A DNA stretch of 64,000 nt from Lytechinus pictus (lineage: Eukaryota; Echinodermata; Echinoidea; Temnopleuroida; Toxopneustidae): positions 14,875,501 to 14,939,500 of the forward strand of contig NC_087253.1 in the NCBI RefSeq assembly GCF_037042905.1, written 5' to 3'. The position numbers and the translations under genes are program-made. Below are positions 1 through 9,810 of this stretch, piece by piece (the stretch's first letter is position 1; each line of letters opens with the position of its first letter). The notes under the pieces were generated by a model. That model searched no databases. It saw only the letters and a program-made list of their open reading frames with translations, and was not told the DNA's origin.

Positions 1-358
1 ATAATGTTATTGTTAGACTTAATTCCAAGGCTTCATTCAGGAGTCAGACTATCTAGACTAGACTAGACTAGAGGCTATAATATAGACTATCTATTAATAT
101 TACTGCGCCAGTGTGCGGCCGCCTAAGTTTTTCCGTTCCTATTTTGCACAAACTACTTTTAGCCTAATACTTTCCATAAATAAATATCATATAAAAAAAA
201 GACTTCCCTTGACAGCCGCCTTGTTATCGTGAAAACTCCTCAGGTCAGACTCGGTCAGAGACAGAAACTAACTAGGCCCTAACTTAAGTCTAAGAGTAAG
301 AGTAAGACAAGAGGCAGATTATTGTATGTTAGTGTTAGGCCTAACGTTAGGGCCAATA

Positions 359-541
359 ACACTAAAAGATGGGAGTTGCTGCTACCCTGTTTGGCGTTCA
401 ACGATTAAAGGGATAGAGCCTCGTCGATCTGGCGCGCGCTGCACAGCGGCTGCCGGGCCCACGATCAATTGGGCAAAGCAAATTTTCGGAGTACCGTATT
501 TGATTTCATGTCTATTTTGAACAATAAAATATGGATTTTCG
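359..541 (+). mobile_element. tRNA-derived SINE, 5'-truncated copy (family A)
   Basis: Shares its body and 3' end (CTGCCGGGCCCACGATCA, then AAAATATGGATTTTC) with copies at 25913-26192 and 44535-46027. The tRNA-like head is missing. Confidence 0.75.
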
Positions 542-614
542 TTTTTGTTTTTTTTCAATAGCTCAAATTAAAGTGTTAAGATTAAGAATAAGATCTAACG
601 TTAGATCTAAGACT

Positions 615-686
615 AGTTAGGGTCTAACCCAGAGAGCTCCAGCCCGCGTAGCGGGCTGGAGCTCTCTGGGTTAGTTAGGGTCTAAC
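615..686. repeat. Perfect 24-bp hairpin flanked by 14-bp direct repeats
   Basis: Arms 624-647 and 651-674 are exact reverse complements around GTA (inner sequence AGCTCCAGCCCGC). AGTTAGGGTCTAAC stands at 615-628 and again at 673-686. Confidence 0.9.
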
Positions 687-1217
687 GTTAGATCTAACGT
701 TAGCCTATTCTAGACCAAGTCCAAGACGATTCAGACATTGAGACTTGAAATGAATAGCAATAGGCCTAGGCCCCCTACCGTATTTTAATTGACACTCACA
801 TCGGTTTGCTCCCAGGAACTTTTTGCAAACTGAGCTTAGACTTAGAGTTAGACTCTAACACAGGTCACAGTCAGACAGTACTGAACTTAGGCGTTCACCG
901 ACAGACTGGCTGTCCGGTAAGGGTACCGGCGCCGCACCGTACTGTGCCCGGTAGGTTCAGGCTGAGTTAGGTCTGGAGTTCCGTCCGTCTTGACTTGACC
1001 AAGTCCAAGACCAAGTTGATGATTGATCCAACCGAATGTCCAATCAAAGTAGCTGGTCCTCATTCAACTCCGATCCCGTCTTAAACAACTCGATAAGTTC
1101 ACATCTTCGTTAGATCGATGAAGGTTTGAACTTGATCTAAATATTAATATGATGCCTAGGCTTATGCCGCCCTAGCCCTAGGGCCTAATATTAACTTTAA
1201 GAATAATGGATTTGACT

Positions 1218-1372
1218 GGGGCCCATTGCATAAAACTTTTTACCTGAGAAAACTCAGGTTGTTTTTACCGGAGTTTTTGCCCTGTATTAAAGTCAATGGC
1301 AGAAATCGGACTAACCTTAGTTTTCAGTTTTTACCAGAGTTTTCTCAGGTAAAAAGTTTTATGCAACAGTCC
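1218..1372. mobile_element. MITE with long terminal inverted repeats (GGGCCC group)
   Basis: Left end GGGGCCCATTGCATAAAACT and right end reading TGTTGCATAAAACTTTTTAC on the reverse strand; arms about 38 bp. Confidence 0.75.
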
Positions 1373-1867
1373 ACAGGTGTCATAAAAATAAATCGTCCAT
1401 TCCGATCAAAGAAATATCACGTTGTTGCGATCGATCTTGCGATACTTTTGCAATCGGTAGTGCCAATCGCGATCGTTTATAATTTTTTTTAAAGATAATT
1501 ATATTTACCAATATGTGAGATCAAATTACTTCATACCCCGCTTTATACCCCTCCCCCACATTCTTCAGAAGCGTGTGAACGATTTTCTAAGATGGTACCG
1601 GTATGTTGGTTCGTCGACAGAAATTCGACTAGCAAAAAAAATATTTAAATTTCATTACATCCCCCCCCTTAGGAGATCAGTCCCAGGCCAGCAGGTCTAT
1701 TTTTCCTCCCCAATCTCCTTGTTTCCCAACTCTCTCCCTCTCTCACACACATATCCTCACATTGTACACACGCGTACTCTCTTTCGATCTCCCCCCTCTC
1801 CCTTTATATTCTTTTTGTTTCATGCCAACAGCAACAGGCCTATATAATCTCATCCCCTTGCATCCGT
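1373..1867. other. No feature recognised
   Basis: AT-rich, then a pyrimidine-rich stretch (1680-1800). Two open frames (1226-1492 and 1515-1847) have no recognisable content. Confidence 0.4.
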
Positions 1868-1875
1868 GTGTATAT

Positions 1876-1991
1876 TATTATTTATAATTATGATTATAAC
1901 AACAATGATAATAATGATAATAATAATGGTAATAAGAATAATATCATAGTTATTATCATTATTATTATCATCATTATCTTTGTCATTATCT

Positions 1992-2028
<37 letters not shown>

Positions 2029-2040
2029 AAATAATAATAT
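1876..2040. repeat. (ATT/AAT)n microsatellite
   Basis: Imperfect trinucleotide run with interspersed GAT; opposing low-complexity open frames result from it. Confidence 0.9.
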
Positions 2041-2239
2041 CAGTTTGATTTTGAATTGATGCCTATACTTGACCCGGATACTTGATTGGCACATAATTAT
2101 TCCACCCCCCCCCCCAAAAAAAAAAAGAATTCAAACATAGCTGGTAAATAAATGAAAACAGAATGTGTCATAAATGTATTTCATAAACTTCCCACTATAG
2201 GGTCTACTTTTATTAGATACGCAACCTTCCATAACTGTA

Positions 2240-2480
2240 CACTGTAAAAACTGTGGTGTTAAAACTGACACCAGTGGGTGTTAATAGAGGAGCACACCCT
2301 CTGGTGTTAAAATTACACTCTAGAGATTGAACATAACACCAAAGAGTGTAAATGTAACAGCCAAAGGTGTTGAAATAACACCTATGGGTCTAAAACTAAC
2401 ACCACTAGTTTAACACCGGTGTAAAACAACTGGTGTGGTCCTCTATGTACACCGGTTAACACCACAGTTTTTGCTGTGTG
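2240..2480. mobile_element. MITE, CACTG-ended with TA flanks
   Basis: Ends CACTGTAAAAACTGTGGTG and the inverse of CACACAGCAAAAACTGTGGT, flanked by TA on both sides. Inside are several GGTGTTA/TAACACC words. Same family as 34160-34332 and 40499-40739. Confidence 0.75.
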
Positions 2481-2482
2481 TA

Positions 2483-3067
2483 TACATTAAATAAAGCAAT
2501 GTATTTTTTTTCTTCAAAGTACATACATTAACTATTACTCAATGTGGCCTAGGTTGAAAGAATGAATGATAACATGATTGAATACATATACAAACAATAA
2601 CCTTCTTACGTAATGCATTCTAACATCATGTAAATTAGTACGATCAGCAATACAGCGTAAATATGCAAATACAGTCATGATTATTAAAACAAGTATCATA
2701 TACTTCTTGCTTTTCGACTGATAAAAAATGGTAGCCAACACTATACAATAGGTTTATACTTAATGATTTAAAATACAGACATTTTTATTAAATGAATAGT
2801 ACTGTTCAATGATAAAATTTCAGACAAAGATTATTAGTATAGGATATGCAAAACAAAAATGCAATATTTGAAGCAATATCGTTTTAACTTCAAGCAAATA
2901 AGTACGTTAACTCTTCTTAATTTTTTATTAAATTTTGTTATAAATTGAACTAATATTAGTCCTATGCTTCCTGCTATGTAGAAAATTAGTTATATGAATT
3001 TTTGCAAGTTAATTAGATACTGTGTAAATGAAAATTGCAAGATAATATATATATATATATATACATA
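2483..3067. other. No feature recognised
   Basis: AT-rich unique-looking DNA ending in a short TA repeat. Confidence 0.4.
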
Positions 3068-3318
3068 TAGGATCTAAAAGAATTTAAAGTGTGTTGCTTT
3101 TATGATAAGAATCATGTCTACAAAAATATTTACTGATCCGTATATCATTCACGTTTATAGGTCCATGCATATCTATTCCAGGTATATTATTCATAGGCAT
3201 ATACCTGAATTAGATATGCATGGACCTATAAACGTGAATGATATACGGATCAGTAAATATTTTTGTAGACATGATTCTTATCATAAAAGCAACACACTTT
3301 AAATTCTTTTAGATCCTA
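3068..3318. repeat. Near-perfect 251-bp palindrome (foldback MITE)
   Basis: Arms of about 118 bp mirror around position 3193 with an 11-base loop (3188-3198) and only a few mismatches. Ends read TAGGATCTAAAAGAATTTAA, and CATA follows on both outer sides. Confidence 0.9.
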
Positions 3319-3900
3319 CATATTAGATTACCTAATTCTGATTGACATGACTGTCCATGGCCGTGCAGGGGCAGTCCCCCCCCCCCCACCCCCGGAAATT
3401 TTGAAAACTAACAAACTTTCCACAAAATTTATCTAAATTGTGCACTAAATCTTCTTTTTTTCACTGTATAAAACAATATAAAGCTCCCCATGACAAGCAT
3501 GGCCGCTTTGCTCTCTCGCCTTTACGCCCCCCACCCCCCCGGAATCTGTATTCAGCTATGAGACCGTCCTATACTTACAATCTCTTTTAATTAATTTCCT
3601 AATCACAGAATAATCTTACAATCCTGAGTTTGAACATTAAGTTCACCCACACAAATACTATTACATGTAGTGCTGAATATAATATCACACCCTCTATTAT
3701 ATAAATATCAATACAAGAGATATCAAGTATCAAAGATAGAAGATGTCGCATCTGAGAAAAGTGATAAAGCGATTTGAATTGTATACAGACTGTTATATAT
3801 TCAATATACAAATATATATATATATGTATATATATATATATTTATATATTTTCTTTCCGTGATGGGGGACATACTTCGTTATTTCATCCTATATATATAT
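3319..3900. other. Poly-C tracts and TA repeats, no gene
   Basis: Contains C-runs near 3377 and 3534 with hAT-like GC-rich context and (TA)n runs around 3811-3845. No coding signal. Confidence 0.4.
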
Positions 3901-4063
3901 TCGAGATCAAGTGTATGGAGAGGGCCGTAGCAAGGTCAATACCCGTCTTCATCAAGCTTTCGGGCACATGCCCTTCATCAGGATCATAGGGTCCGTAAGT
4001 ATAGTGTGTTGTTTACAGTAAAGTTAAGTGTGAAGTCCATACACTCCATACACTTGATCTCGA
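3901..4063 (-). mobile_element. Inverted-repeat element with a hammerhead-ribozyme-like core
   Basis: Exact 20-bp inverted repeats TCGAGATCAAGTGTATGGAG at 3901-3920 and 4044-4063. On the minus strand at 3981-3958: CTGATGA, a GGGC-ATGT-GCCC hairpin, then GAAA, the conserved core order of a hammerhead. Such motifs are known at ends of Penelope-like elements. Stem I and the cleavage site are not clear. Confidence 0.45.
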
Positions 4064-4359
4064 ATATATATATATATATATATATGGAGACCCGTACACG
4101 TAAATCGCCAAGATTGATCACACTTATATAATATATATATACATATATACTATATAATAGCATTCAAACTGCAGAATCTTTGCAAAACAGCGCCACCTTC
4201 CGCTTCAAGAGCAGAATTCAATACATTAATCGAATACACTAACTTGGCAACCATTAATTTTCTACACTGAGATTCGTTTATACCGTGTATCCGTGTCACA
4301 TTCGAGTGGTGGATTGTTCTCCCTTCGCTTTGCCTACATTCCGTTTTGTCTCGTGATCA
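4064..4359. other. TA-rich spacer, no feature recognised
   Basis: TA runs, then unremarkable DNA. Confidence 0.35.
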
Positions 4360-4440
4360 GGGCCCCGTTACACAAAGGTTAACGATTAATCGTTAATTTG
4401 AAAGAACAGTTCTGATTGGTTCCTAATATCGGAATTAGAC
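4360..4440. mobile_element. Half of a GGGCCC-group MITE
   Basis: Begins GGGCCCCGTTACACAAAGGT and resembles the left half of the elements at 16541-16856. The right half is missing next to the following MITE. Confidence 0.5.
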
Positions 4441-4445
4441 AAACT

Positions 4446-4840
4446 GGGTCTCGTCTTACAAAGAGTTACGATTGATCCGATCAATCTCAAGTATATGGAA
4501 ATCCACTAATGTCATATTTTTTCTTTTGGAAATTGCTCAATGTCCTTTGAAAACAAGAGAAGCCTACTTCCTTCCTGGTTTTCTCCCTCCGCTGCTTTCG
4601 GAGATCAGCCCTATGAAGGCAATAGTATCCATAATAAATAATCATCCTGGGTTAAGAGTAGACAGGACAAGTCGTAAAGACATGGTTCATGCAGGGTTGT
4701 CAACAAAACAGTGAAATGTATGAATATACATCATTTCTAGAAAATATTTTGAACAAACCTGTATTTTAGATGTTGACGTTGCTGGCTTTCCATAGTTGCG
4801 ATTGATCGGATCAATCGTAACTCTTTGTAAGACGGGCCCC
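4446..4840. mobile_element. MITE with 40-bp terminal inverted repeats (GGGCCC group)
   Basis: Left GGGTCTCGTCTTACAAAGAG, right the inverse of GGGGCCCGTCTTACAAAGAG; both continue into GATTGATCCGATCAATC, itself a palindrome. Confidence 0.85.
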
Positions 4841-5404
4841 AGATAGTTGGACCAAATGGCAATTGGAAAAAAATGGAAGTAGACCAAGTGGGTTTAGCCC
4901 TGATAGTTTTAGGCAACATGAGGTTAGATGAAGTGAACACAGGCGACTCCTAGAGTAGACCCCCGCCCCCCTCAATTAACTGGCATAACGGAGTAAACTA
5001 TAAAATTGCGATCATACCATTTGAAAGGTATCTTATTGGGTCTACATCACTTTCCCCATGCACCCCGACCCTCTCCCGTGGTCAAGATTCAATATGTCCT
5101 CTTTGTTTGTTTGTTGTTGGTTTTTTTTGGGGGGTACCCTTAACGGGCTTTAAAAAAAAACCATCAGAATCGTACCCCTTATCACACTTTTAAAGGAATG
5201 CTATCAACATTAACCCCTAAATATCAATATTGTTCTGTGAAGAGTTGTAAACTACCCCTAATCATGCTAATTGAAATATTTCTGGGACAATATTGCTAAA
5301 CCTGACCGACTAGTTTAATGATTTTCGGGACCCCCCCCCCCCCCACACGAAATATGCTCCAAAAATATTTTTTCCCGAATAAAAAGGAACGCACATGCTG
5401 TATA
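4841..5404. other. No feature recognised
   Basis: Includes G/C/A homopolymers near 5129-5160 and a C-run at 5331-5344. Confidence 0.35.
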
Positions 5405-5611
5405 CACTTTTAAAATGTTGGGCATCATATACTGTCCATACAACATTATTTGTTAAACAAAGATATCAAACTCCGGGTAGTTTTCAACCAATACTGTGTA
5501 GTTTTCACCCAAAGCACAGATTATTGGTTTAAAACTATACCCAAATTTAGATAAAGTTCTAACCAATTATTGTTTGTGTGGACAGTATGTTGCCCAACAT
5601 TTTTAAGAGTG
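5405..5611. mobile_element. MITE, CACT-ended with TA flanks
   Basis: Left CACTTTTAAAATGTTGGGCA, right the inverse of CACTCTTAAAAATGTTGGGC, TA on both sides; sub-terminal ATACTGTCC also inverted. Confidence 0.85.
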
Positions 5612-5890
5612 TAGGAGCGACCACGTGATTAAAATTGAAACGTTGAATCAGCAATGTAAGTTTAGAGGAGTGACAACCTTTCCAAAGTATTCAACCAAAC
5701 TTTGCACGAAAGCTGAAGCCAACAATTTAACTGTTGGATTGAACCATTTTGTGGTAACAGAATTATTTAGAAGAGGTTGCCACTCCTCCAATGTTTAACA
5801 TTCCAGTTTTTATCGTGCACCTTATAGGGCGGGCTTACCAGCCCATCCCACGTAAATCTTCATCCCTCCCCTTGTGGAACTTTGGTTGCT
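5612..5890. other. Downstream flank of the BAF-like gene
   Basis: Contains a loose inverted pair (GAGGAGTGACAACCT near 5664, AGGTTGCCACTCCTCC near 5774) suggesting a degraded MITE in or beside the 3' UTR. Confidence 0.4.
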
Positions 5891-6040
5891 CTAGCGAGGT
5901 AATTTGATGTAATTGACACACCAATCGTGTAGAGACTGAGCACATTCTTTGGCACTGGGTTCGGTGATACCCATGTCACAGAGCCATTCGATGAATTCTT
6001 TCCTTCCAAGGTCCAAGAAAGCTTCTCGGAGATGCGTCGA
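5891..6040 (-). CDS. BAF-like gene, last coding exon (C-terminal half of BAF domain, stop)
   Basis: Encodes residues 124-172 and a TAG stop. The acceptor is TTACAG after a pyrimidine-rich run; phase 0. It continues the BAF domain: FLDL (131-134) matches FLVL of BAF, EFIEWL (138-143) matches LFREWL, and CAQSLHDWC (156-164) matches the CxxxLxxWC end of BAF. Compared with human BAF, two residues are missing just after FLDL, and the position of Gly47 is Glu129. The protein ends KLPR, a few residues beyond the usual end. Intron 3 (6041-7782) holds interspersed repeat, a GAT microsatellite and a transposon remnant. The nearest ATTAAA-type signal downstream is near 5314, but I cannot place the polyadenylation site. 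Confidence 0.82.
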   Translation of the reverse strand, partial: STHLREAFLDLGRKEFIEWLCDMGITEPSAKECAQSLHDWCVNYIKLPR

Positions 6041-6869
6041 CTGTAATGACACAGGACAAGAAAAATGAAATAAGGTATGGAGTCCAACTCAGCACAAGAT
6101 GGCAAGATCTCGGATGACGTCGTATCTATATGCTAAGATGATTCAGATGATAAAGTGTCCATAGTTTTGTTCTAGGAACAGGAATAAAGTCTAATTAAAA
6201 AGATGAAGTCTAGATAAATAACATTTCACCCCTGTAGTGTATTAGAGATATACTCATCATTTTGTTTGCAATATTCTCAAAAATTCTCAAAAAGAATATT
6301 GCAAACATTTTCAAGTAACTCTATGATTTCACGACCCTAGATGTTTTGTTCTTGGTAGATTATGGTGTTTCCGTACTTTGTATTTTCATGTTGAATGACG
6401 TTTGTTTAACTGCAGGGCGCCCTGTAAAGCAGTTTTTCAAAACTGAACAGACCAACCCAGCCTGCAGTATCAAATATATGAAACAAAATAAATAGATAAA
6501 AAATACCTCCAAAATTATGAAGTGGAAATTTTGAGAGGAATTGCTCCTTTTAATTCTTTTTAAAAAGTGGGAACGGGGGGGGGGGGCGAAATTACTAACA
6601 CCTTGTTTGGTCTTTCATCGACTTTGTGTTATAAATAGCCTATCTCTCTTTCTCTCTTTAAAAAATGGGATAATTATTCATCATAAAGTTATGATTTTTT
6701 TTTTGTATAGAGACACTATGAAATGCTTTGAGAGGAAATACAAATTTTGCTTCTTGAGAACATAAATATTCGTGTATTGTATTGAGTATAGTGAATTAGA
6801 TAGTTATCTTTAAAGTGGGCCTATATTACAAAGCTGCACTGCTAAGAATGTTGCCCGGGATATTTTTTT

Positions 6870-7190
6870 TTTTGATTTGATTTGAATTTATTTTTCTTCT
6901 ACATAACAATATAATATAACATAGATGTAACAAACATATATTGACAATAAATCAGGTATAAATCATTTAGCATAAAATTAATAGCAGAAGATGGATTGCC
7001 ATAGTAAGCAAAAAAATGCTTGAAAAATATGACAAACCGAAACATATTTTAACCATATAATCATATTATGAGCAGAATGGACAATAACAAATTATTAAAG
7101 TATCAATTAAGTATAATATAAAAAAGAGAAGAACAAAATCTAACAGGCCAAAACTTGCTATAATATATATAATCAAGTAAAAAAAAAACA
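6870..7190. repeat. Interspersed repeat with TTTGATTTGATTTG end
   Basis: Shares the TTTGATTTGATTTGA end, an A-rich body and a GCTTGAAAAA-ATGACAA block with 28255-28515; a shorter relative lies at 49485-49650. Probably a SINE or LINE 3' end. Confidence 0.5.
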
Positions 7191-7194
7191 ATAA

Positions 7195-7290
7195 TAATAA
7201 TGATAATGACAAATGAAGATGATGAAGATGATGATGATGATGATGATGATAGTGGTGACGGTGGTGGTGGTGGTGGTGGAAATAATGTTA
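7195..7290. repeat. (GAT)n/(GGT)n microsatellite
   Basis: Imperfect trinucleotide array within intron 3 of the BAF-like gene. Confidence 0.9.
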
Positions 7291-7563
7291 ATGATGATGG
7301 AAACGGAATATTAGAACATGATTATGACACAACAAAGTTTATTTTACATATTCCGATAGTAACATGACCTTAACTTTAGCTTTGAATGAGTGTAGGGAGC
7401 AAGAGGATTTAATTAAGTATTGCCATAGCATTATGACCAGATTTGAGTGTATCTGAGGAATTTAGAGGGTACCATACATGGCTGCCAATTCGTATTTTCT
7501 TTCATGATTGTGACTGTGGTATATTGACTTACCAGTAGCCTAACAAGCCTATTAATTTTTTAG

Positions 7564-7773
7564 GGTGCCAGACCAGGCGTATGGGGCAATTTTTGTCCTT
7601 TTTATACAAAAATCGAACTTGGGGATTAATTTTCACATTATGGCCAATTAAATCATAAAATTATAATAATATTTCCCTCTTTTCCCTTTCCCTTTCTCCC
7701 CTTTTTCTCCTTTTTTTCCTAGTAGAGAAAGTTTTGGGGGCGATGGCCCCAAGCCCCCCATCTGTACACCAGT
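7564..7773. mobile_element. hAT-like/unclassified transposon remnant
   Basis: Its GCGTATGGGGCAA near the left and CCCCAAGCCCCCCAT...TGTACACCAGT at the right are shared with 37127-37348. The right end stops nine bases inside BAF-like intron 3. No target duplication found. Confidence 0.5.
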
Positions 7774-7782
7774 ACAACTTAC

Positions 7783-7907
7783 CCTCCCAATACCATGTCT
7801 ATGTAATATTCTGGCCTCTCTCTCCCCGATCCCGGGAGTTTCCACCACGGGTCGACCCATCATCGGTTCCATCACAAACGCCGAGTACTTCTGCTTTCGA
7901 CGTCGAA
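7783..7907 (-). CDS. BAF-like gene, coding exon 3 (N-terminal half of BAF domain)
   Basis: Encodes residues 82-123. A basic stretch RRRKQK (83-88), a possible nuclear localisation signal, leads into the BAF domain: FVMEPMMGRPVVETPGIGE (92-110) matches the first helix and the helix-hairpin-helix start of BAF (FVxEPMxxxPV...GIGE). The two hairpin glycines, Gly25 and Gly27 of human BAF, are kept as Gly107 and Gly109. BAF is a small dimeric protein that bridges double-stranded DNA and binds LEM-domain proteins and lamins at the nuclear envelope. Acceptor ATGCAG and donor GTAAGT are good; phase runs 1 to 0. A transposon-like end (7763-7773) begins nine bases into the following intron. Domain identity is strong; retention of BAF functions is inference. 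Confidence 0.82.
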
Positions 7908-8120
7908 CTGCATATCGGAGACGATGATGACGCCGTTGATGAACATGTTGTAAAGAAAGAGGAATGAATAACTGATTTCAAATACATGGCTGGTCGGCCT
8001 ACTTCCCTGGAATTTCTCGAAGAAGCGGGATAGTGACACACGATCTATAAGGGGTGGATGCAGAGGTCTATAGGGGCATTGATCTGCACCACCCATATAT
8101 CCCCCATCCCCCCCCCCCCC

Positions 8121-8161
8121 CACTCTCTTTCTCATTCTCTCTCTCTCTCTCTCTCTCTCTT
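8121..8161. repeat. (CT)n tract
   Basis: Dinucleotide run after a poly-C tract, in intron 2 of the BAF-like gene. Confidence 0.9.
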
Positions 8162-8259
8162 CTTGTCATATTCCCATTCTGATAAGATACAAGTCTATGA
8201 ACAAAAGATTATTTGCATGAATGATTTATTATTTATGTATATACTTTTTCGTTTAGGCA

Positions 8260-8320
8260 GTGGCGGATCCGGGGAGGGGGCACATCCGGCTGTTGCCCCC
8301 CCCCCCCACACCCTCCCTTT
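8260..8320. mobile_element. Single hAT-like end
   Basis: Starts CAGTGGCGGATCCGGGGAGG, a hAT-type terminus, followed by G and C runs. No partner end identified. Confidence 0.4.
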
Positions 8321-8589
8321 GTGAGACATAACTGATATTTTCCCTGCTTATCGGATTTGTCTGAATAAAAATGCTACACCCCCATCCTGTACAAAACATT
8401 GATCTTGCTCTGTTTAGGCCTATTTGCTTCTAAAGCTTTAAATAACTAGATAATTAATTAATTCTTTCTTTCTTTTTTTTTCACTGAATCACATATTCAT
8501 TAATTCACTAATCATTTATATTATTAGATATTTGTAAAATACATGTACATCTGCAATTTCTGCATGGCAAGAGTAATATATCTACTTAC

Positions 8590-8661
8590 GAATGTCCTGA
8601 GTGGCCTTTGCTTTATCCATTTCGTGCATGATACCTTTGATATTCTGAGGTCCGCTGGAAT
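8590..8661 (-). CDS. BAF-like gene, coding exon 2
   Basis: A 72-base exon with a pyrimidine-rich acceptor ending in TAG and a GTAAGT donor. It enters in phase 1 and leaves in phase 1. It encodes residues 58-81, HSSGPQNIKGIMHEMDKAKA followed by TQDI. The part from NIKG on looks helical and amphipathic, but I do not recognise it. Intron 1 (8662-9472) contains a small inverted-repeat element at 9199-9407. A second AG five bases inside the exon could serve as an alternative acceptor but would change the frame. The longest open frame over this segment is a Ser/Cys-rich shadow in another frame. Confidence 0.65.
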
Positions 8662-9198
8662 CTATGTAGACGATAAAGAAACAGAAGCAGGAGGGGGGAG
8701 GAAAGGGAAGAACAGCACAAAAACTCATAAGAACCAAATGCAAGAGCACAAGAACAAGAAGAACAGGATAAAAAAGAATGGAAACAGGGGAAAAAAGGGT
8801 CCAAGAACCTTAAACTGCATGCATGTGAAGTTCACAATTATCGAAGTTTTCATACAAGCGTGTATTGTAAATAACAGGTCCTTATATTATGCTTTTGAAT
8901 TTTCTCCCATTTAAACTAAAATTCTACGGTTAGAAACGTTCCCCCCCCCCCCCCATCCCCGCCTGTACCCTTCAAATCATATTTGTATTTTGAATTTATT
9001 GATTCTCCGAAATTCACAATAAAAAAACATAAATGTACGTAAGAACGCATAAAAGCCATATATAAATTATGAAGTAAGAAACAAACATAAAAACAATATT
9101 AATAAAGAGACATGAGCGGAGTGAAATCGGAAGGACACCCAGTCCAGCTTTGCCCACAGACATTACTGCTCTTTAATGGGTTACAAAGATATTAAGTA

Positions 9199-9407
9199 CA
9201 TTTTAAAAAAAATCAGTCAAATTGACTACATCAGTAGTCAGCTGGGTGCAACTGATATGTCTAGTCACATTTCTGACATATATTCTCGTCAGAAATAACT
9301 CTGTTCTAGTAAAATATGACTAGAAAATAGTCAAATATGACCAGAATAATATATAACAGTCGTACCCAGCTGATTCGATACTCCTTTTGTCTGACTTTTT
9401 AAGAGTG
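9199..9407. mobile_element. MITE, CA-ended with TA flanks, in BAF-like intron 1
   Basis: Left CATTTTAAAAAAAATCAGTC, right the inverse of CACTCTTAAAAAGTCAGACA; TA on both sides. Carries several GACTAG/TAGTC words. Confidence 0.65.
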
Positions 9408-9472
9408 TAAAGTCTTTCAAAAATCTCTGGGAACAAAAGGGCAAAATAAGGAATATGGGGAAAATCACTTAC

Positions 9473-9644
9473 GTGTTGGTCGTTCGGTTCGTACGAAGGA
9501 ACTGGGATGATTTCGACTTCCATACACATATCCATTGACGGCTATAGTCGGGCCATTCGCTGGTCGTTCACCGTTTCGATCCAGACTGTTATAGTAATCG
9601 GCGACCTCCATCATATCCCGGTCCATCGGCAACATCACCGCCAT
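9473..9644 (-). CDS. BAF-like gene, coding exon 1 (start codon, novel N-terminal extension)
   Basis: First of four coding exons of a BAF-domain protein read on the minus strand. The ATG at 9644-9642 has A at -3 and G at +4, and an in-frame TAG lies two codons upstream, so this is the likely start. The exon encodes residues 1-57 (MAVMLPMDRDMMEVADYYNS...) and ends in phase 1 at a consensus GTAAGT donor. I recognise no domain here; the segment is acidic/Met-rich, then polar and probably disordered. Ordinary BAF (89 residues) starts almost directly with its domain, so this is an extension. Exons 1-4 join without a frame break into 172 residues. The joins are inferred from splice signals and phase. 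A 5' UTR intron upstream is possible, because only 166 bases separate the ATG from a large foldback element. Confidence 0.72.
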
Positions 9645-9810
9645 CGTCTAGAACGAGTACGTGATCGAAAAACAACCATGAAAGATTAACCCAATTGCAG
9701 TTTATTTAGTTTTGTTCGACATTAAATCTGAGACCATCGCGTTTAAATATTTCCCGTCCTGGTAAATAGTGTCCTATTAGAGTTTGACCTTTCACCTTAC
9801 TGCAAACCTT

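Larger units (their letters stand above)
1..1150. other. Low-complexity region rich in CTAACGTTAG/TTAGG-like words
   Basis: Repeated GACTAGA, CTAACGTTAG and TTAGGG-like words, many of them self-complementary, without a fixed period. It includes a SINE tail and a perfect hairpin, listed separately. No gene is seen. Confidence 0.4.

Noticed and set aside
5860-6105. 81-codon minus-strand frame
   Set aside because: It runs across the acceptor of the last BAF-like exon in a different frame; the spliced frame gives the BAF C-terminus.
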